Positions 1 to 10,231 of a stretch of 64,000 bases of DNA are shown piece by piece. The stretch's first letter is position 1. The number at the start of each line of letters is the position of its first letter. The notes beneath the pieces are model-generated. The model worked only from the letters and a program-made list of their open reading frames with translations, was not told the origin of the DNA and ran no database searches. Source of the stretch: Meloidogyne chitwoodi (lineage: Eukaryota; Nematoda; Chromadorea; Rhabditida; Meloidogynidae); the NCBI GenBank assembly GCA_015183035.1, contig JACZZP010000013.1:1-64000 (forward strand), read 5' to 3'. The position numbers and the translations under genes are program-made.

Positions 1-950
1 TCATAACTTACTGAATTTTCTTCAAAAAATATTCATTCCAGCTTCAATATATTCAGAATTAAATCCTCTTTCGAATGATATATGACTCATACGAAACTTA
101 CCTACAGATTTTTTTTACAAAAATTCAAAATAGTCATTCTCCCCCAAAAAATTTCTATGTTCAGCAACTTGCAACTTTTGACTGTTCTGTTAAAGGTTGA
201 TAATTTTTGCTTAAGAATAAAGAATATAGAATGAGAATCATAATAAAAGAAAAAAATTTGAAGAAATACCAAAGAAATAAAAAGTTAATAAATTTGTTCC
301 CCCCATCTCCCTTTTTACACCCAGCCAAAACCCAAGCTCTCCAAAGTGGAAGTGGCTTGTCTCTTCTACACCTATTGAAGCTCTAATGCTTGGATATGAC
401 CGTATCTGGTCTCTTCTGTACCTTTTGAAGCTTAAAGGTTTGGAGTTTAACTTTTTATCACCCAATGAAACTTAAAGGTAGAAAAGGGTGTTCCTTTACT
501 CCTTCTATTTTCAAAAAATTTTTTCTCAAAAACTAGTCGATGGATTTTTTTTAAATAAAGCTCATTCGATTCAGTAATTCATCCTCTTTCAAATGATACT
601 AAATTCAGCAAATTTCCAACGATGGAACTTTTTTTATAAAAGTTCAAAAATATTCCTTCCCCCAAATTTTTCTTCAAAAAATCATATCTCTCAAAGCCTT
701 CTTATTTAGGTGGTCTATCATAGCTCATTCGATTCAGTTTTTCGAGCTCTACAAATGATACAAATTACAGCGAATATGGTTCCGAGGAAATTTTTTTATC
801 GAAGTTTTAAATATTCCTTCCCCCAAAAAAATTTCTATGTTCATGGACTTGGTTCTCGAAATCTAGTCATTAAATTTTTTTAAAAAATAGCTCATTCGAT
901 ACAGCTTTTCATGCTCTTTCGAATGATACCAAATTCAATATAATTCTATA
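1..950. repeat. Degenerate ~165-bp tandem satellite with an inserted segment
   Basis: A 12-base landmark, AGCTCATTCGAT, recurs at 559, 722 and 889, so the period is 163-167 bp. Between landmarks each unit carries, in the same order, a CTCTTTCAAATGATAC-like box, an AAATTCA box, a poly-T/A stretch with AAGTTCAAAA, and ATTCCTTCCCCCAAA. A further partial unit is visible at about 50-165 (CCTCTTTCGAATGATA then CTCCCCCAAAAAA). Bases about 186-540 interrupt the array with unrelated sequence that holds its own imperfect repeat (TCTCTTCTACACCTATTGAAGCT at about 360 against TCTCTTCTGTACCTTTTGAAGCT at about 411). No coding potential is evident. Confidence 0.65.
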
Positions 951-954
951 GAGG

Positions 955-1155
955 GAAAAAAAATTTCTTCATTCATCGCAACCACATTTTTAGCCAGCAT
1001 CACCAATCAGACGTTCAGTATCCGAAAACGCCACATAAGGTGAAGTAGTATGATTACATTGATCATTGGTAATCATCTCAACTTAACCATGCTGAATACA
1101 CAAGCACAAGCATAAGTTATTCTAAGATCAATTCCTACTGCAGTAACTTTTCCAT
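955..1155 (-). pseudogene. HSP70 N-terminal fragment (copy 1)
   Basis: Read on the minus strand from the ATG at 1155, the first codons are interrupted by a stop and frameshifts but still show VGIDL, then TYACACVF, and further on [16 protein letters not shown], the start of the HSP70 nucleotide-binding domain. Similarity ends near 955, where the satellite begins. The stop codons and shifts mean it cannot encode an HSP70. Sequence upstream of the ATG (to about 1400) resembles the upstream of the second copy at 3373, so this is a DNA-level duplicate including flank and not only a reverse-transcribed copy. Confidence 0.7.
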
Positions 1156-1739
1156 TCTAATTTTTTGTTTGCTAAAATATTTCAAAATTAATTTAAATAA
1201 ATAGAGTACAAAAAATATAAACGGAAAAGAAAATCTTTTTATAAATATGATGAATCGCAGAAAATTTTTCCTTCTCTTTAAAGAAGGAAAAAATAAAAAT
1301 CAATAATGTAACAACAATTTCTGAGAAAAATTTGAAACCAATTTAAACGCAATGGAAAAATCATAAAGCGAAAAATCTCAAAAACGTCAATAGTAAAAAC
1401 GGTCAAAACGACTGCTGACAAATTAATAAAAGGTCTAGGATGGCTCCATAACTTTACGTCAATGGACTTTAAGTCAACGGACTTTTCGTCAATGACTAAA
1501 TATTTTATAAAATAAAAGAAGTAACGTATCCAAAGATTGTTTACATTAGTATAAAAGATAAAGAGCTGTGACTGCTCAAAATTATTAAGAAAAGTAGCGA
1601 AAACACTTAAGTAGATCCCAACAATGTTTAGACACGTACCTATACATAAAACAAAAAATCAGTGGCGAAAACAAATTGAGATGGTCGCTATTCGAAGAAG
1701 GCAATCAGATACATCATAAAAAGGCCAAGAATGAATGCT
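1156..1739. other. Non-coding stretch upstream of the HSP70 fragment
   Basis: Bases 1156-1400 are the duplicated 5' flank of the HSP70 fragment (blocks such as TTTAAAGAA, AAAAATCAATA and CGAAAAATCTCAAAA also occur at 3374-3640). Bases 1430-1500 contain short imperfect repeats of the type GTCAATGGACTT. I see no gene. Confidence 0.4.
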
Positions 1740-2300
1740 GCAAGTTCTTTTACACTTTGTTAAATAGTAGACTTCTCCAAAGCTCATGGATCAATGAAAC
1801 CTTAAAGTAAAATTTCAAAATTAAAAGAAAAAATCAAAGAACCTTTCCAATATATATGAAACCACCGGCTGTCAATGCCCAATTTTGTTCGACTTTTTCG
1901 GCAATATTAGCTGCATCGACGTCCTAAATTGAGAGTGCATCCAGCTAAGTCACCATATGCAGTATACAATTGTATCAACATTGCCTTAATAAAAAATTTA
2001 ATTCGTTTCCACAATCTTTAAAACGTTTTAACCTTTTTCTTTGAGATCCTGATGTAACCAGAATAGCAAAATCTCCAATCTCGTGCGGATTTAATGAACA
2101 AGAACAGTTATCATGGTGACTTAAAATTAAAGTTAGAAAAAATTATTTTTAGATAAACCAATTCCTATAGTTGTCCCTGTGATAAATGAAGCGCCAATTG
2201 CCAAACCATCAGTGAAATTGCATAAAATCTGCGACTAAATTTAGATCAGCTGCTACACGAATACTGGAAATCGTTGATTTTGATTCCTGAAAAAATTTAA
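1740..2300 (-). pseudogene. ZIP7 (KE4/SLC39A7)-like zinc transporter fragment
   Basis: On the minus strand the pieces appear in the right order for a KE4/ZIP7 transporter. IRVAADLNLVADFMQ is followed, after a one-base shift, by NFTDGLAIGASFITGTT, the histidine/asparagine/aspartate zinc-site helix of ZIP proteins. Then comes PHEIGDFAILVTSG, the second metal-site helix, and finally NWALTAGGFIYIG and SLIHEL. An acceptor-like TTTTTTCAG precedes the first piece and intron-like AT-rich gaps separate the others, so this is not a processed copy. The frameshift, an in-frame stop in the HEIPHEIGD region, and the missing N-terminal part mark it as a pseudogene. The upstream end is joined directly to HSP70 remains. 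Confidence 0.7.
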
Positions 2301-2344
2301 ACCATTATAATCATTTAATTTAAGACAAGTAAAATGTTAGTAAC

Positions 2345-3373
2345 CTTAACGAGGAGCTTGAGGAATTCCACTCAACTCAAATTTGCCCAATGAGGTGTTG
2401 TCCTTAGTCATTGCACAATCACTTTCATAGACCTTCAAAATAATGAAAATTCATTATACTAAGTGATTTATAATTAAACCTGAATAAGTACACCAGACTG
2501 CTTGTCAGAATATGTCATGAATGTCTTCAATGTCCTCGTTGTTGTGGCATTTCTCTTGATATGTTGAATCATGACCTCCATAAGTCCCAATTCCCAAAGA
2601 AAGAAGAGCAACATTCAAAGGAAGAAGACCTTAATAGTTGTAAATATAAATCCAAAACTTGTATCAAAAAAACCTGAACAAAAAGTTCCACCATCCAAAT
2701 CGAAGATAAAACATTGCGTTCTCCTTGTTCTTTCTTGTCCAAACCATAAAGCAAAGTGCTGCAGCTGTTGGCTCGTAATATTCGCAAAACATTGAGTCAG
2801 GCAGTTGTCCCAGCATCTTTGGTGGCACGACGCTGTGTCATTGAAGTAGGCAAGAACAGTGACGATCACATCCTTGACAGTTTGTCACAAAAAAGCCCGG
2901 CGGTTTACTTCAGTTTAACCAAAACCATGGCAGAAATTCCTAAAATTATTTTTTTAGATCGCTATAATTAAGTAAAACAACCTCAGTAAAAAGGTCTTTA
3001 TCTCTCCGTTGACCTCAACTTGAATCTTGGGTGTCCACCTTCGCCAGCTTGACTTTTAATTGCCAATGCTACATGTCAGATTGAACCACTGGATCGTCAA
3101 ATTTGCGTGCTATTAAACGTTTGACATCTTTAAATAAAAGTTTAACATTTGCTTCAAAAAATTTAAAAATAAACCGAAGACAGCGTGTTGATGAGTCATA
3201 AATCTGATTTTTAGACAACATCACCAAACAAACATTCGGTATCCGAAAATGCCACATAAGGTGAAGCAGTATGATTACCTTGATAGTTGGTAATCATCTC
3301 AACCTACGTTGAAATACACCAACATATGAATAAGTTGTTCTAGGTCGAGACCGACTGCGTTCGCTTTTGCCAT
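2345..3373 (-). pseudogene. HSP70 pseudogene (copy 2), internally deleted
   Basis: Reading down the minus strand from the ATG at 3373, HSP70 landmarks appear in order: [37 protein letters not shown]; the AYFNDTASCHQR region; YGLDKKEQGERNV; IFDLDGGTFCSGF (from the phosphate-binding IFDLGGGTFDVS). Then, after a jump of roughly 190 codons, SLGIGTYGG, the equivalent of the SLGIETAGG stretch, then MTYSDKQSGVLIQV, and finally [18 protein letters not shown]. These pieces lie in all three frames with several stops. Similarity ends at about 2349, where ZIP7-like sequence starts. It has no obvious introns. It is clearly non-functional as an HSP70. Confidence 0.85.
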
Positions 3374-3836
3374 TTTATTTGCTATATGCTGACATTTTAC
3401 AATTATTTAAAGATGGAACAGCAAAGGAAAGAAAAAAACTTTTAAACATAAATGAAACAGAAATCAATTTTTTCTTTTCTTTAAAGAAAACAACAAAAAT
3501 CAATATTTTTAAAATAAGTAAACAATTTTTGAAAAATATTTGAACCAATTTAAAACATCAACTCGAAAAAATAACATAAGCCATAAATCTCAAAATGGTC
3601 AAAAGAGCAAAAACAGTCAACATGACATAGCTCAATTATTCGCAAAATAGTGTTTTAATAAAGAGAATTATAGATAAAAATGAACATAGCAACTATTTTT
3701 TATATATCAGCCCGCGACTAGTCTGTTGTGATCGTTTCCACCTTTTTAAAAATGAGATCAATTGTATTAAATTCTTCTTACAAAATAGATTCTAAAATTT
3801 TTTTAGTTATACAATAAACATATTTCTTTTTAATAA

Positions 3837-4641
3837 ATGGTTGCCACCTTTGAAAAGTTGGTCAAAACTGATGGAAAAACTCCAGATGAATTGGAGAAAC
3901 AAGTTGCCACTGCAATTTCTGAGTTGTCTCAAACTAATGGAGAAATCAAGAATCAGCTGAGTGAACTTTATTTTATTGGTGCTCAGGTTATTTACTAATT
4001 TCTTTTTTTACCATTTATTTTAAGCAATTTGAATTTGGAAACAAAAAGTGTATTCTGATCTGGATTCCAGTTCCACAGTTGCGAGATTATCAGAAAATAC
4101 ATCCAAAGTTGGTGAGAGAATTGGAAAAGAAAATGAGCGGATGCCATATTATCTTCATCGCGAAGGTTAGCTTTCCAACAAAGAGTATACTTCAATTTAA
4201 CAGCTAGTTTCAACTTCTTAGATGGGATTTTTGGTTTAGTAGATTTCCGATTCAAAATTTATGAATAAAATTATTGTTATTTTAACTACAATTTATATAG
4301 CGTCGAATTTTGTCGAAGCCTCAACGCGGTAAGAATCGTAAACCACTTGGTCAGAAGCGTCCCCGTTCTAGAACTCTTACTGCTGTTCATGAAGCAATTC
4401 TCCAGGACGTTGTTTTTCCTGCTGAAGTTGTTGGCAAAAGGACTCGTGTTAAATTGGATGGCAAACAGATCATTAAGGTTTTTATTTATTACCTGAATTT
4501 AGCTTTTTTGTTCCAATTTAGGTCCACTTGGATAAGGCTCAACAGACAACCGTGGAACATAAGGTCGACACGTTCTCGTACCTCTACAAGCGTTTGACAG
4601 GAAAGGAAGTCGTTTTTGAGTTCCCGGAACCATTGTTTTAG
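3837..4641 (+). CDS. rps-7: 40S ribosomal protein S7 (eS7)
   Basis: Component of the small ribosomal subunit. Four exons (3837-3986, 4025-4165, 4301-4477, 4522-4641) join in frame to a protein of about 195 residues, the usual length. Recognisable segments: [21 protein letters not shown] near the N-terminus, [20 protein letters not shown] in the middle, [44 protein letters not shown], and the terminal [19 protein letters not shown]. All are typical of eS7. An acceptor-like TTTTTTTAG about 30 bp before the ATG could take a spliced leader. The first intron ends TTTTAAG, a little weaker than its neighbours. The gene is convergent with the CNRIP1-like gene. Confidence 0.95.
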
Positions 4642-4944
4642 ACCGAATATTTGGTCCAAATTTTGTTAATGTTCTATTTGTTAACTGAGATGTATTAAAA
4701 CTTATTGATGTTTTTCAAGTTTGTTTTGTATTATTTGATACTCATAGAAGCAAATGTTACCTTTAGTAGGTAATTATCAAAATAGTTAAAGGAATATAAG
4801 TACCGAAATGAAACTGTCGATAAATTGATACTGAATAGGTTCTGCCAGATGTTAAAAGATTTAATTAAATCTGAGAACATTTTTTTATTTTGATTACGTA
4901 AAATAAAAACTCAAAATAAAATATTTTGAGAAAGTATTTTACGT

Positions 4945-5703
4945 CTAGACTGTCTGTTCCTCAGTAACGCTCACTGTTCCAAACTCATTTACCTCGCAGT
5001 GCCAAGTGATTTGATCTAACTTTTGACCCCAGCTAGCGTGGGAATCGCTCTTGGGGTAAAACTTCACTTGCATTTTTTTGTTCAGTATTTTGTTTCCATC
5101 CTGAAGAAACAACACTTGAATGTTAATGTTACACGAAACTTACACCCATGAGAATGAATTCAATATCCTGACGAGTGCCTCTTTTTGTAGGTGCCTTATC
5201 AGCGGTGTTCTGATAAACCACAAATTTTCATGTTTAATGTTTATTCTTACCCAAACGGTAGCATACTCGCCAAAATCAGCATCAACCGGAATCAATTTAA
5301 GCTCACTACCACCAATGTTCAGAGTTCTGTTGTGTATAATTTCACGTAAATACAGTTAAATACTTACAAAAAATCCTGTGGTGGTCTAGTCTTTATGATT
5401 ATTTTGTATAGAGAGTTTGTAGCAAATTTAAGTGTTAGCTGCGATGCATCAAATCTAGAACCGTCTTGTTTGTATGATATCTTCTCATTCGTTTCCGCAT
5501 TACTAAAAATATTAATTATCCTTAAATGTTATGTTAGATTACCTGAACATAATGACAATAATGAATTGATTTTCTTTTAGTTCAACAGAGTGACGTCGAC
5601 ATGCAGATATTGAGAATTTTCGTTGCCTAGGGTCACTCAAGACAACTTTCAAACCATTGGAATTGTGGCTAGTATCCCTGACAATTGAATTACTTCTTTG
5701 CAT
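4945..5703 (-). CDS. CB1 cannabinoid receptor-interacting protein 1-like
   Basis: Five exons (5543-5703, 5368-5502, 5251-5326, 5144-5209, 4945-5100) give a protein of about 197 residues. Segments line up with CNRIP1: YKQDGSRFD, LTLKFATNSLYKIIIKTRP, LTLNIGGSELKLIP, KAPTKRGTRQDIEFI, MQVKFYPKSDSHASWGQKLD and TWHCEVNE. CNRIP1 is a small beta-rich cytosolic protein that binds the tail of the mammalian CB1 receptor; nematodes keep the family although they lack a clear CB1 receptor, so the role here is unknown. The first exon adds about 30 residues before the family core. The stop at 4945 is about 300 bp from the end of convergent RPS7. Naming is by segment recognition and order. Confidence 0.8.
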
Positions 5704-6397
5704 TCCTAATATTCCTTTAATGTTTTATTCAGAGTTGTGAAGCTTAAAATGTTCAGTTCTGTTGAGTACAAATATTGAAATTCTAAAATAATGCAATCTT
5801 TATTTTGTAGTGTTATAAACAAACCTAATCTATCTAAAAAATTACTTTTTTCAAATTTTGGAAAGCTACCAGTTTACTTTATTTCACGATAAAACTATAC
5901 GGTATACAAACTAAAAGAACTTGTGTATATACTTATAGTTAAAAGTAGCTGCTTATGAAGGGAACATTCAATTTGATTCGACTGATTGAATTAATCAATG
6001 TATTATAATTGTAAATAAAGTAATTCATCGACTTGCCAATTTTTATTTGCTTTCCAACGTAAAATTTATAAGCAACTTGACGTGCCAGTGCGCGTAAAGC
6101 ATTTGTTTATTTGTTCTTCTTTCACGTTAAATTCATCATTCAACTATGCGGAAGGGTCTAGAAATTCTATATCTTTTTAAAAAAAATCTAAAAAAATTTT
6201 GTTTGAATTAAGCAACACAAAATAGTGATCATTTAAAGAAAGTTACTTTGACGAAAATGTTTGTCGAGGTAGACGTTATATTCTAAACCATCTAGGGTTC
6301 TAACAATACCATTTAGTAGCACAATATATAGAAACCATTAGGAGGATGTTTTTATAAAATGTTTTAAATTTTAAATAAAAAACAAAAAAAATTGAAT
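5704..6397. other. Intergenic
   Basis: AT-rich sequence between the 5' end of the CNRIP1-like gene and the 3' end of the TRAPPC6 gene. It must hold the promoter of the former and the 3' UTR of the latter. I see no open frame, RNA gene or repeat worth naming. Confidence 0.4.
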
Positions 6398-7127
6398 TCA
6401 TTTAATCAACTGCACATTGAACTTTACACCAGGAAGTTTCTCAACTTGTACCGTCACTGTTGCATGTATACTTAAATTTTCTAAAGCTCCACGAACAATC
6501 CCAACTGGAAGTGCCATAAAAGGAATACAATCTGCTACATATTGAACTCCTTCAGAAAAAGGAGAAAGCGTACAAAATTCAGTATCTTGAATAATGTAAA
6601 TACCCTAAAGAATACTACCATTTTGATTTTATATTATGATGAAATTTAAAAAATGAAAAACCTGGTGGTTAGTGCTGAGCTTATTAACACCCTTTCCAAA
6701 TGTCGAAATCCAAAACTCCTTACAGATAAACTTCATTCTATCTAGTTCGTTGGCAAACCTAGGAATTTCTTTAGAAAATTTCTCAGCTAGTACAAATCCA
6801 ATACGAAAACCAATAGCTTCTAACCTTGTCTCAGCATTTTTCTAAAATTGCAACATTTTAAAACTTGAAATAACGAAAAATCGAAAAACAATGAAGCTAT
6901 TAAAAACATACATGAGAAAAAATCTGATTCGGTAATATGTAAGCATCTGATCCTTCAAAAATATTAGCTGTATCAGAGTGTCTCAACTGCTCCATCCACA
7001 TTTGCCTAGCCTTAACAACATTTTTATTCCTCTCCTGAAAATATTTGACCATTTCATTGTGAAGATAAATGAAAGGAAAATCCGTTGAAATTTTAGACAA
7101 ATTCTGAGTTAGCTGAACACCATCCAT
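6398..7127 (-). CDS. TRAPP complex subunit 6 (TRAPPC6/Trs33)
   Basis: Core subunit of the TRAPP vesicle-tethering complex at the Golgi (Bet3 family fold). Three exons (6912-7127, 6662-6841, 6398-6604) encode about 200 residues. Family marks: FIYLHNEMVKYF at the start (vertebrate LLHNEMV), AIGFRIGFVLAEKF, DRMKFICKEFWISTFGKGVN, STNHQGIYIIQD, and the C-terminal PVGIVRGALENLSIHATVTV followed by PGVKFNVQLIK. The ATG at 7127 lies 12 bases after the acceptor TTCTTTTTAG on the minus strand; no other AG lies between, so this is probably a trans-splice site. It is the last gene of a probable DDX49-WASHC3-TRAPPC6 operon. About 40 residues between LHNEMVKYF and the conserved core are longer than in mammals. 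Confidence 0.85.
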
Positions 7128-7224
7128 GCGTCGATAATCCTAAAAAGAATCCAAAAATGAGGTAAAATTGTAAAAAAATCAATGTGACGCAACAAATTTA
7201 CAAAATAAAAATGTCAATAAATAC

Positions 7225-7230
7225 TTTATT
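7225..7230 (-). terminator. Polyadenylation signal AATAAA between WASHC3 and TRAPPC6
   Basis: AATAAA on the minus strand, about 47 bp after the preferred WASHC3 stop and about 85 bp before the acceptor used by TRAPPC6. This arrangement (poly(A) signal, U-rich stretch, acceptor) is the usual one between genes of a nematode operon. Confidence 0.5.
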
Positions 7231-7276
7231 CTCATATTTAATAATAGTTATTTGCAATGACTTCATATCGAATTAC

Positions 7277-8012
7277 TCATCTGCTTCTGAATTTGTTGTA
7301 TTGAACATATTTTTGCTCGATACACTAAAAAGAATATATTTATGTACAATAAAACATAATTTAACTCAAATGTTTTCCTTTCTAACTTAAAATAAAATGC
7401 AAACCTCAAAATTTCAGGATCTACTCCATCAAACTGCATTTTCTGTTTCACAGCTGCCTCAGGGATTCCCTATTTGATATTTACATATATAAATAGTAGT
7501 AATTTAATATTTACCATTCTCAGCATTCGAAAATATTTTCCACATTTTGGATGATCCTTAGCTTCCAATTCATTCTCTTTATCCTCTTTTACTGACTCAA
7601 CTTTCTCGGGGCGCTGATTTCCACTGACTTCAAACTCGTTAGCATTTACAAACATGTTGTCTGTTTCACTTTTTGTCTCATTGTTTACAGGAAGCTTGAC
7701 TGATTCACCCAAATATGAAACATCAGAGAGCTTATGCTCCAAGAGAAATAAATGTCTTTCGATAGAATCCATTTTGGTTTCCAACGAAAAAATCTGAGAT
7801 TCAAATGTTGAACAAAACGAGTCTAACAAATCCGCCGAAGTAATCAAAAAATCATTGAATTTCCGTATCAACTCCTGTGTGCCCATCGGCCTGATCTAAA
7901 ATTCATTATCATACATGTACAATAAAAATTATACTGTGGTCAGATCAATATTGTCCGAACGGATGAAATAAAAGTCATGTGAAGCATTCGCCTCACTCAT
8001 TTTTGAGCTCAT
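7277..8012 (-). CDS. WASH complex subunit 3 (WASHC3/CCDC53)
   Basis: Small coiled-coil subunit of the WASH complex, which drives Arp2/3 actin assembly on endosomes. Exons 7935-8012, 7515-7895 and 7405-7469 are clear. The N-terminus reads SDNIDLTT (family GIDLTKVP), then a helix with heptads, NDFLITSADLLDSFCSTFES and SIERHLFLLEHKLSDV. After an acidic linker come DHPKCGKYFRMLRMGIPEAAV and KMQFDGVDPEILR, matching the conserved YLKMVQVGVP...GLDPDLL motif. The 3' end is uncertain: I prefer a ten-base last exon (7277-7286, acceptor AAATTCAG), but readthrough to a stop at 7263 or splicing to the TRAPPC6 acceptor (stop at 7109) are possible. An alternative start is Met at 8000. TTTCAG lies 24 bp before the ATG, 165 bp after the DDX49 stop. 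Confidence 0.8.
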
Positions 8013-8176
8013 CAGGAAATATTTTCACAAATATTCCTGAAACATTAAAATATTTTCATAAAAATGGAAAAAATAATTAAGATATTAATAATATGTAGAT
8101 GTAATAAAATCGTAACATGTCTGAATCCTTTACATTTATACCGTGTCGAATGTTCAAACTTGATCAATAATGAAAT

Positions 8177-10231
8177 CTATTCTGTTCTTCTTTTCGTACT
8201 CTTTGTTCCTAGAATTTTCTTGGACCTTTGACTCTTTTTCCAACGACTAATTTCTTTATCGATTAATCTATCATTCATTCCTTGCAAGGCCAACTCCTTC
8301 CTACGCCAATTCTCTTTCCGTTCGTCACTAGTTGTATCTTGTTGTTCCAAACGAATTTCTGCTTCCCGTTTGGTGGACAGAACTTTAGCTGCATAGAGTG
8401 TTACTTCATAATGGGGAACTTCTATTTGCTCCATTTTTTTCCCAATAACATCCTAACAAAATATACATATCTGTATTTTCTTAAAATAAAAAATAACCTC
8501 GATTGACCGCAAAAGAGACACATCGTATTGTGTAACAAATGTCACAGCAGCCCCAAACCTGCCAGCTCGTGCTGAACGCCCTACTCTATGTAGATAACTT
8601 TTAGGACAGCGTGGAACGTTATGATTCACCACCAAATCAACCTATAAAAATAATAAATGGAAAATGTTAAAATATTATTAATTTACATGTGGAATATCCA
8701 ATCCTCTTGATGCCACATCAGTGCAAATCATAATACGAATTCGACCCGACCTAAAACGCGCTAGAGCGGTCATCCTAATGCTTTGCAGAATTTCTGAATG
8801 TAGAGAACCAACCTAAAATATCAAAATTATTTTTATTCGTGTCCTAAGCATCTGCCTACTTTGCTTACTATTTAGAAAAAATTTTGAGATGAGGAAAAAT
8901 ATTTTCAGCAATATTAGATACTAAAATGAGAAATTACAATTATACGGAAATACTGATGTTTTTGTAGTCACCAAATATTGATATTTGTCTTTACCTCAAA
9001 TCCAAGTTTCTTAAACATAAGCGCCAGTGTTTGACATTCTCTACAAGTTTTGACAAAAACTAAGATCGAAGATGATTCTCGGCTTGTATAAAACTGAAGG
9101 GACCAGATTTTTAGTGTTCTTATTTAGTGTACCTCTTTGACTATGTAGACCAAATAAGCATCAACAAATCTGTAATTGCCTGATAAATTAAGAAAAAATG
9201 TATTTATTTTTTAATTTAAACTCATTCCAAATTTATTCAATATTTAAATTTCATAAATGTTTTAAATTTACGTGCTCGGACAAAGAACAAAACGCTGCTC
9301 CAAATTCTCCACTGTTTGTACTTGGTCTTTCTCTTCGAAAAAATATGGTTTTCGAATAGAGAGCTGTGAAAAGAACGTAATTATGAATATATATTATTTA
9401 AACAGAACCTGATGAAGTTTATCAAGGGCATCGGTGATTGTAGCACTAAAGAGAAGTGTCTAAATATATAATAGTACAAAGTGGGTGTTTTTTTTTGACC
9501 TGACGCTGTTTAGGCACTGTCTCAAAAATATTCTTAAGCTAATATAAAATAAGTGATTTCTTTCAAAACTCAAAAACCTGAAGAGAATAGTGACCATCTA
9601 ATAGTCGATCCGCTTCGTCCAAAACAAGAAATCGGATTGTGCTCAAAAGACGAGCAATTTCCTGTGAATGACTCAGTAAATGGTCAGAAAGGCGACCTAA
9701 ATATTTAGTGATAATAAAGTTATTCTAAAAGTTATAAATGAAACCAGGCGTTGCGATAACTATATGAGGTCTACGCATTAACTCTTGTGCTTGAACCATT
9801 TGATGTCGTCCACCAACAATTACACTGCATTTTAAATTCAGTTGATTACCCAATGCATTAAATTGGTCACCAATTTGGAAAGCCAATTCTCTTGTAGGAG
9901 TGAGGACTAAAGCAAAAATACCAAATGGATCAGTAGAGAGCTTAATGTAATCATCATTAGACAGGTCATACAGACAAATCATGCCAAAGGAAACAATCAA
10001 AAAATACAAAAAAACCTGTTGTAATAATGGCAAAACAAAGGCTAGTGTCTTTCCAGTACCAGTTTTGGCACAGCCGAGCACATCTGATCCTTGAAGAATT
10101 TTTGGTATACAATTAGTTTGCACAGGTGTGGGTTGTCGTATATTTAATTCCTCAAGTTGTTTCGTCAGCCAAGCAGAAACACCAATATCGCGGAAACATA
10201 CACTAGACTGACTTGAACATGTTCTATCCAT
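8177..10231 (-). CDS. DEAD-box RNA helicase DDX49/Dbp8-like
   Basis: ATP-dependent RNA helicase acting in 18S rRNA maturation in the nucleolus, judged by family. About eleven exons. Motifs in order: [11 protein letters not shown] (Q motif), AKTGTGKT (Walker A), [27 protein letters not shown] (DEAD box), [36 protein letters not shown], and [13 protein letters not shown] (motif VI). The basic tail ([13 protein letters not shown] to [10 protein letters not shown], ending RRTE) resembles the DDX49 C-terminus more than other DEAD-box groups. The ATG at 10231 follows an acceptor-like TTTCTTAAAG by seven bases. It is the first gene of a tight same-strand cluster with WASHC3 and TRAPPC6. Confidence 0.88.

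Noticed and set aside
955..3373. Functional HSP70 gene(s)
   Set aside because: Multiple in-frame stops, frameshifts and a large internal deletion in the longer copy, and only the N-terminus in the other.
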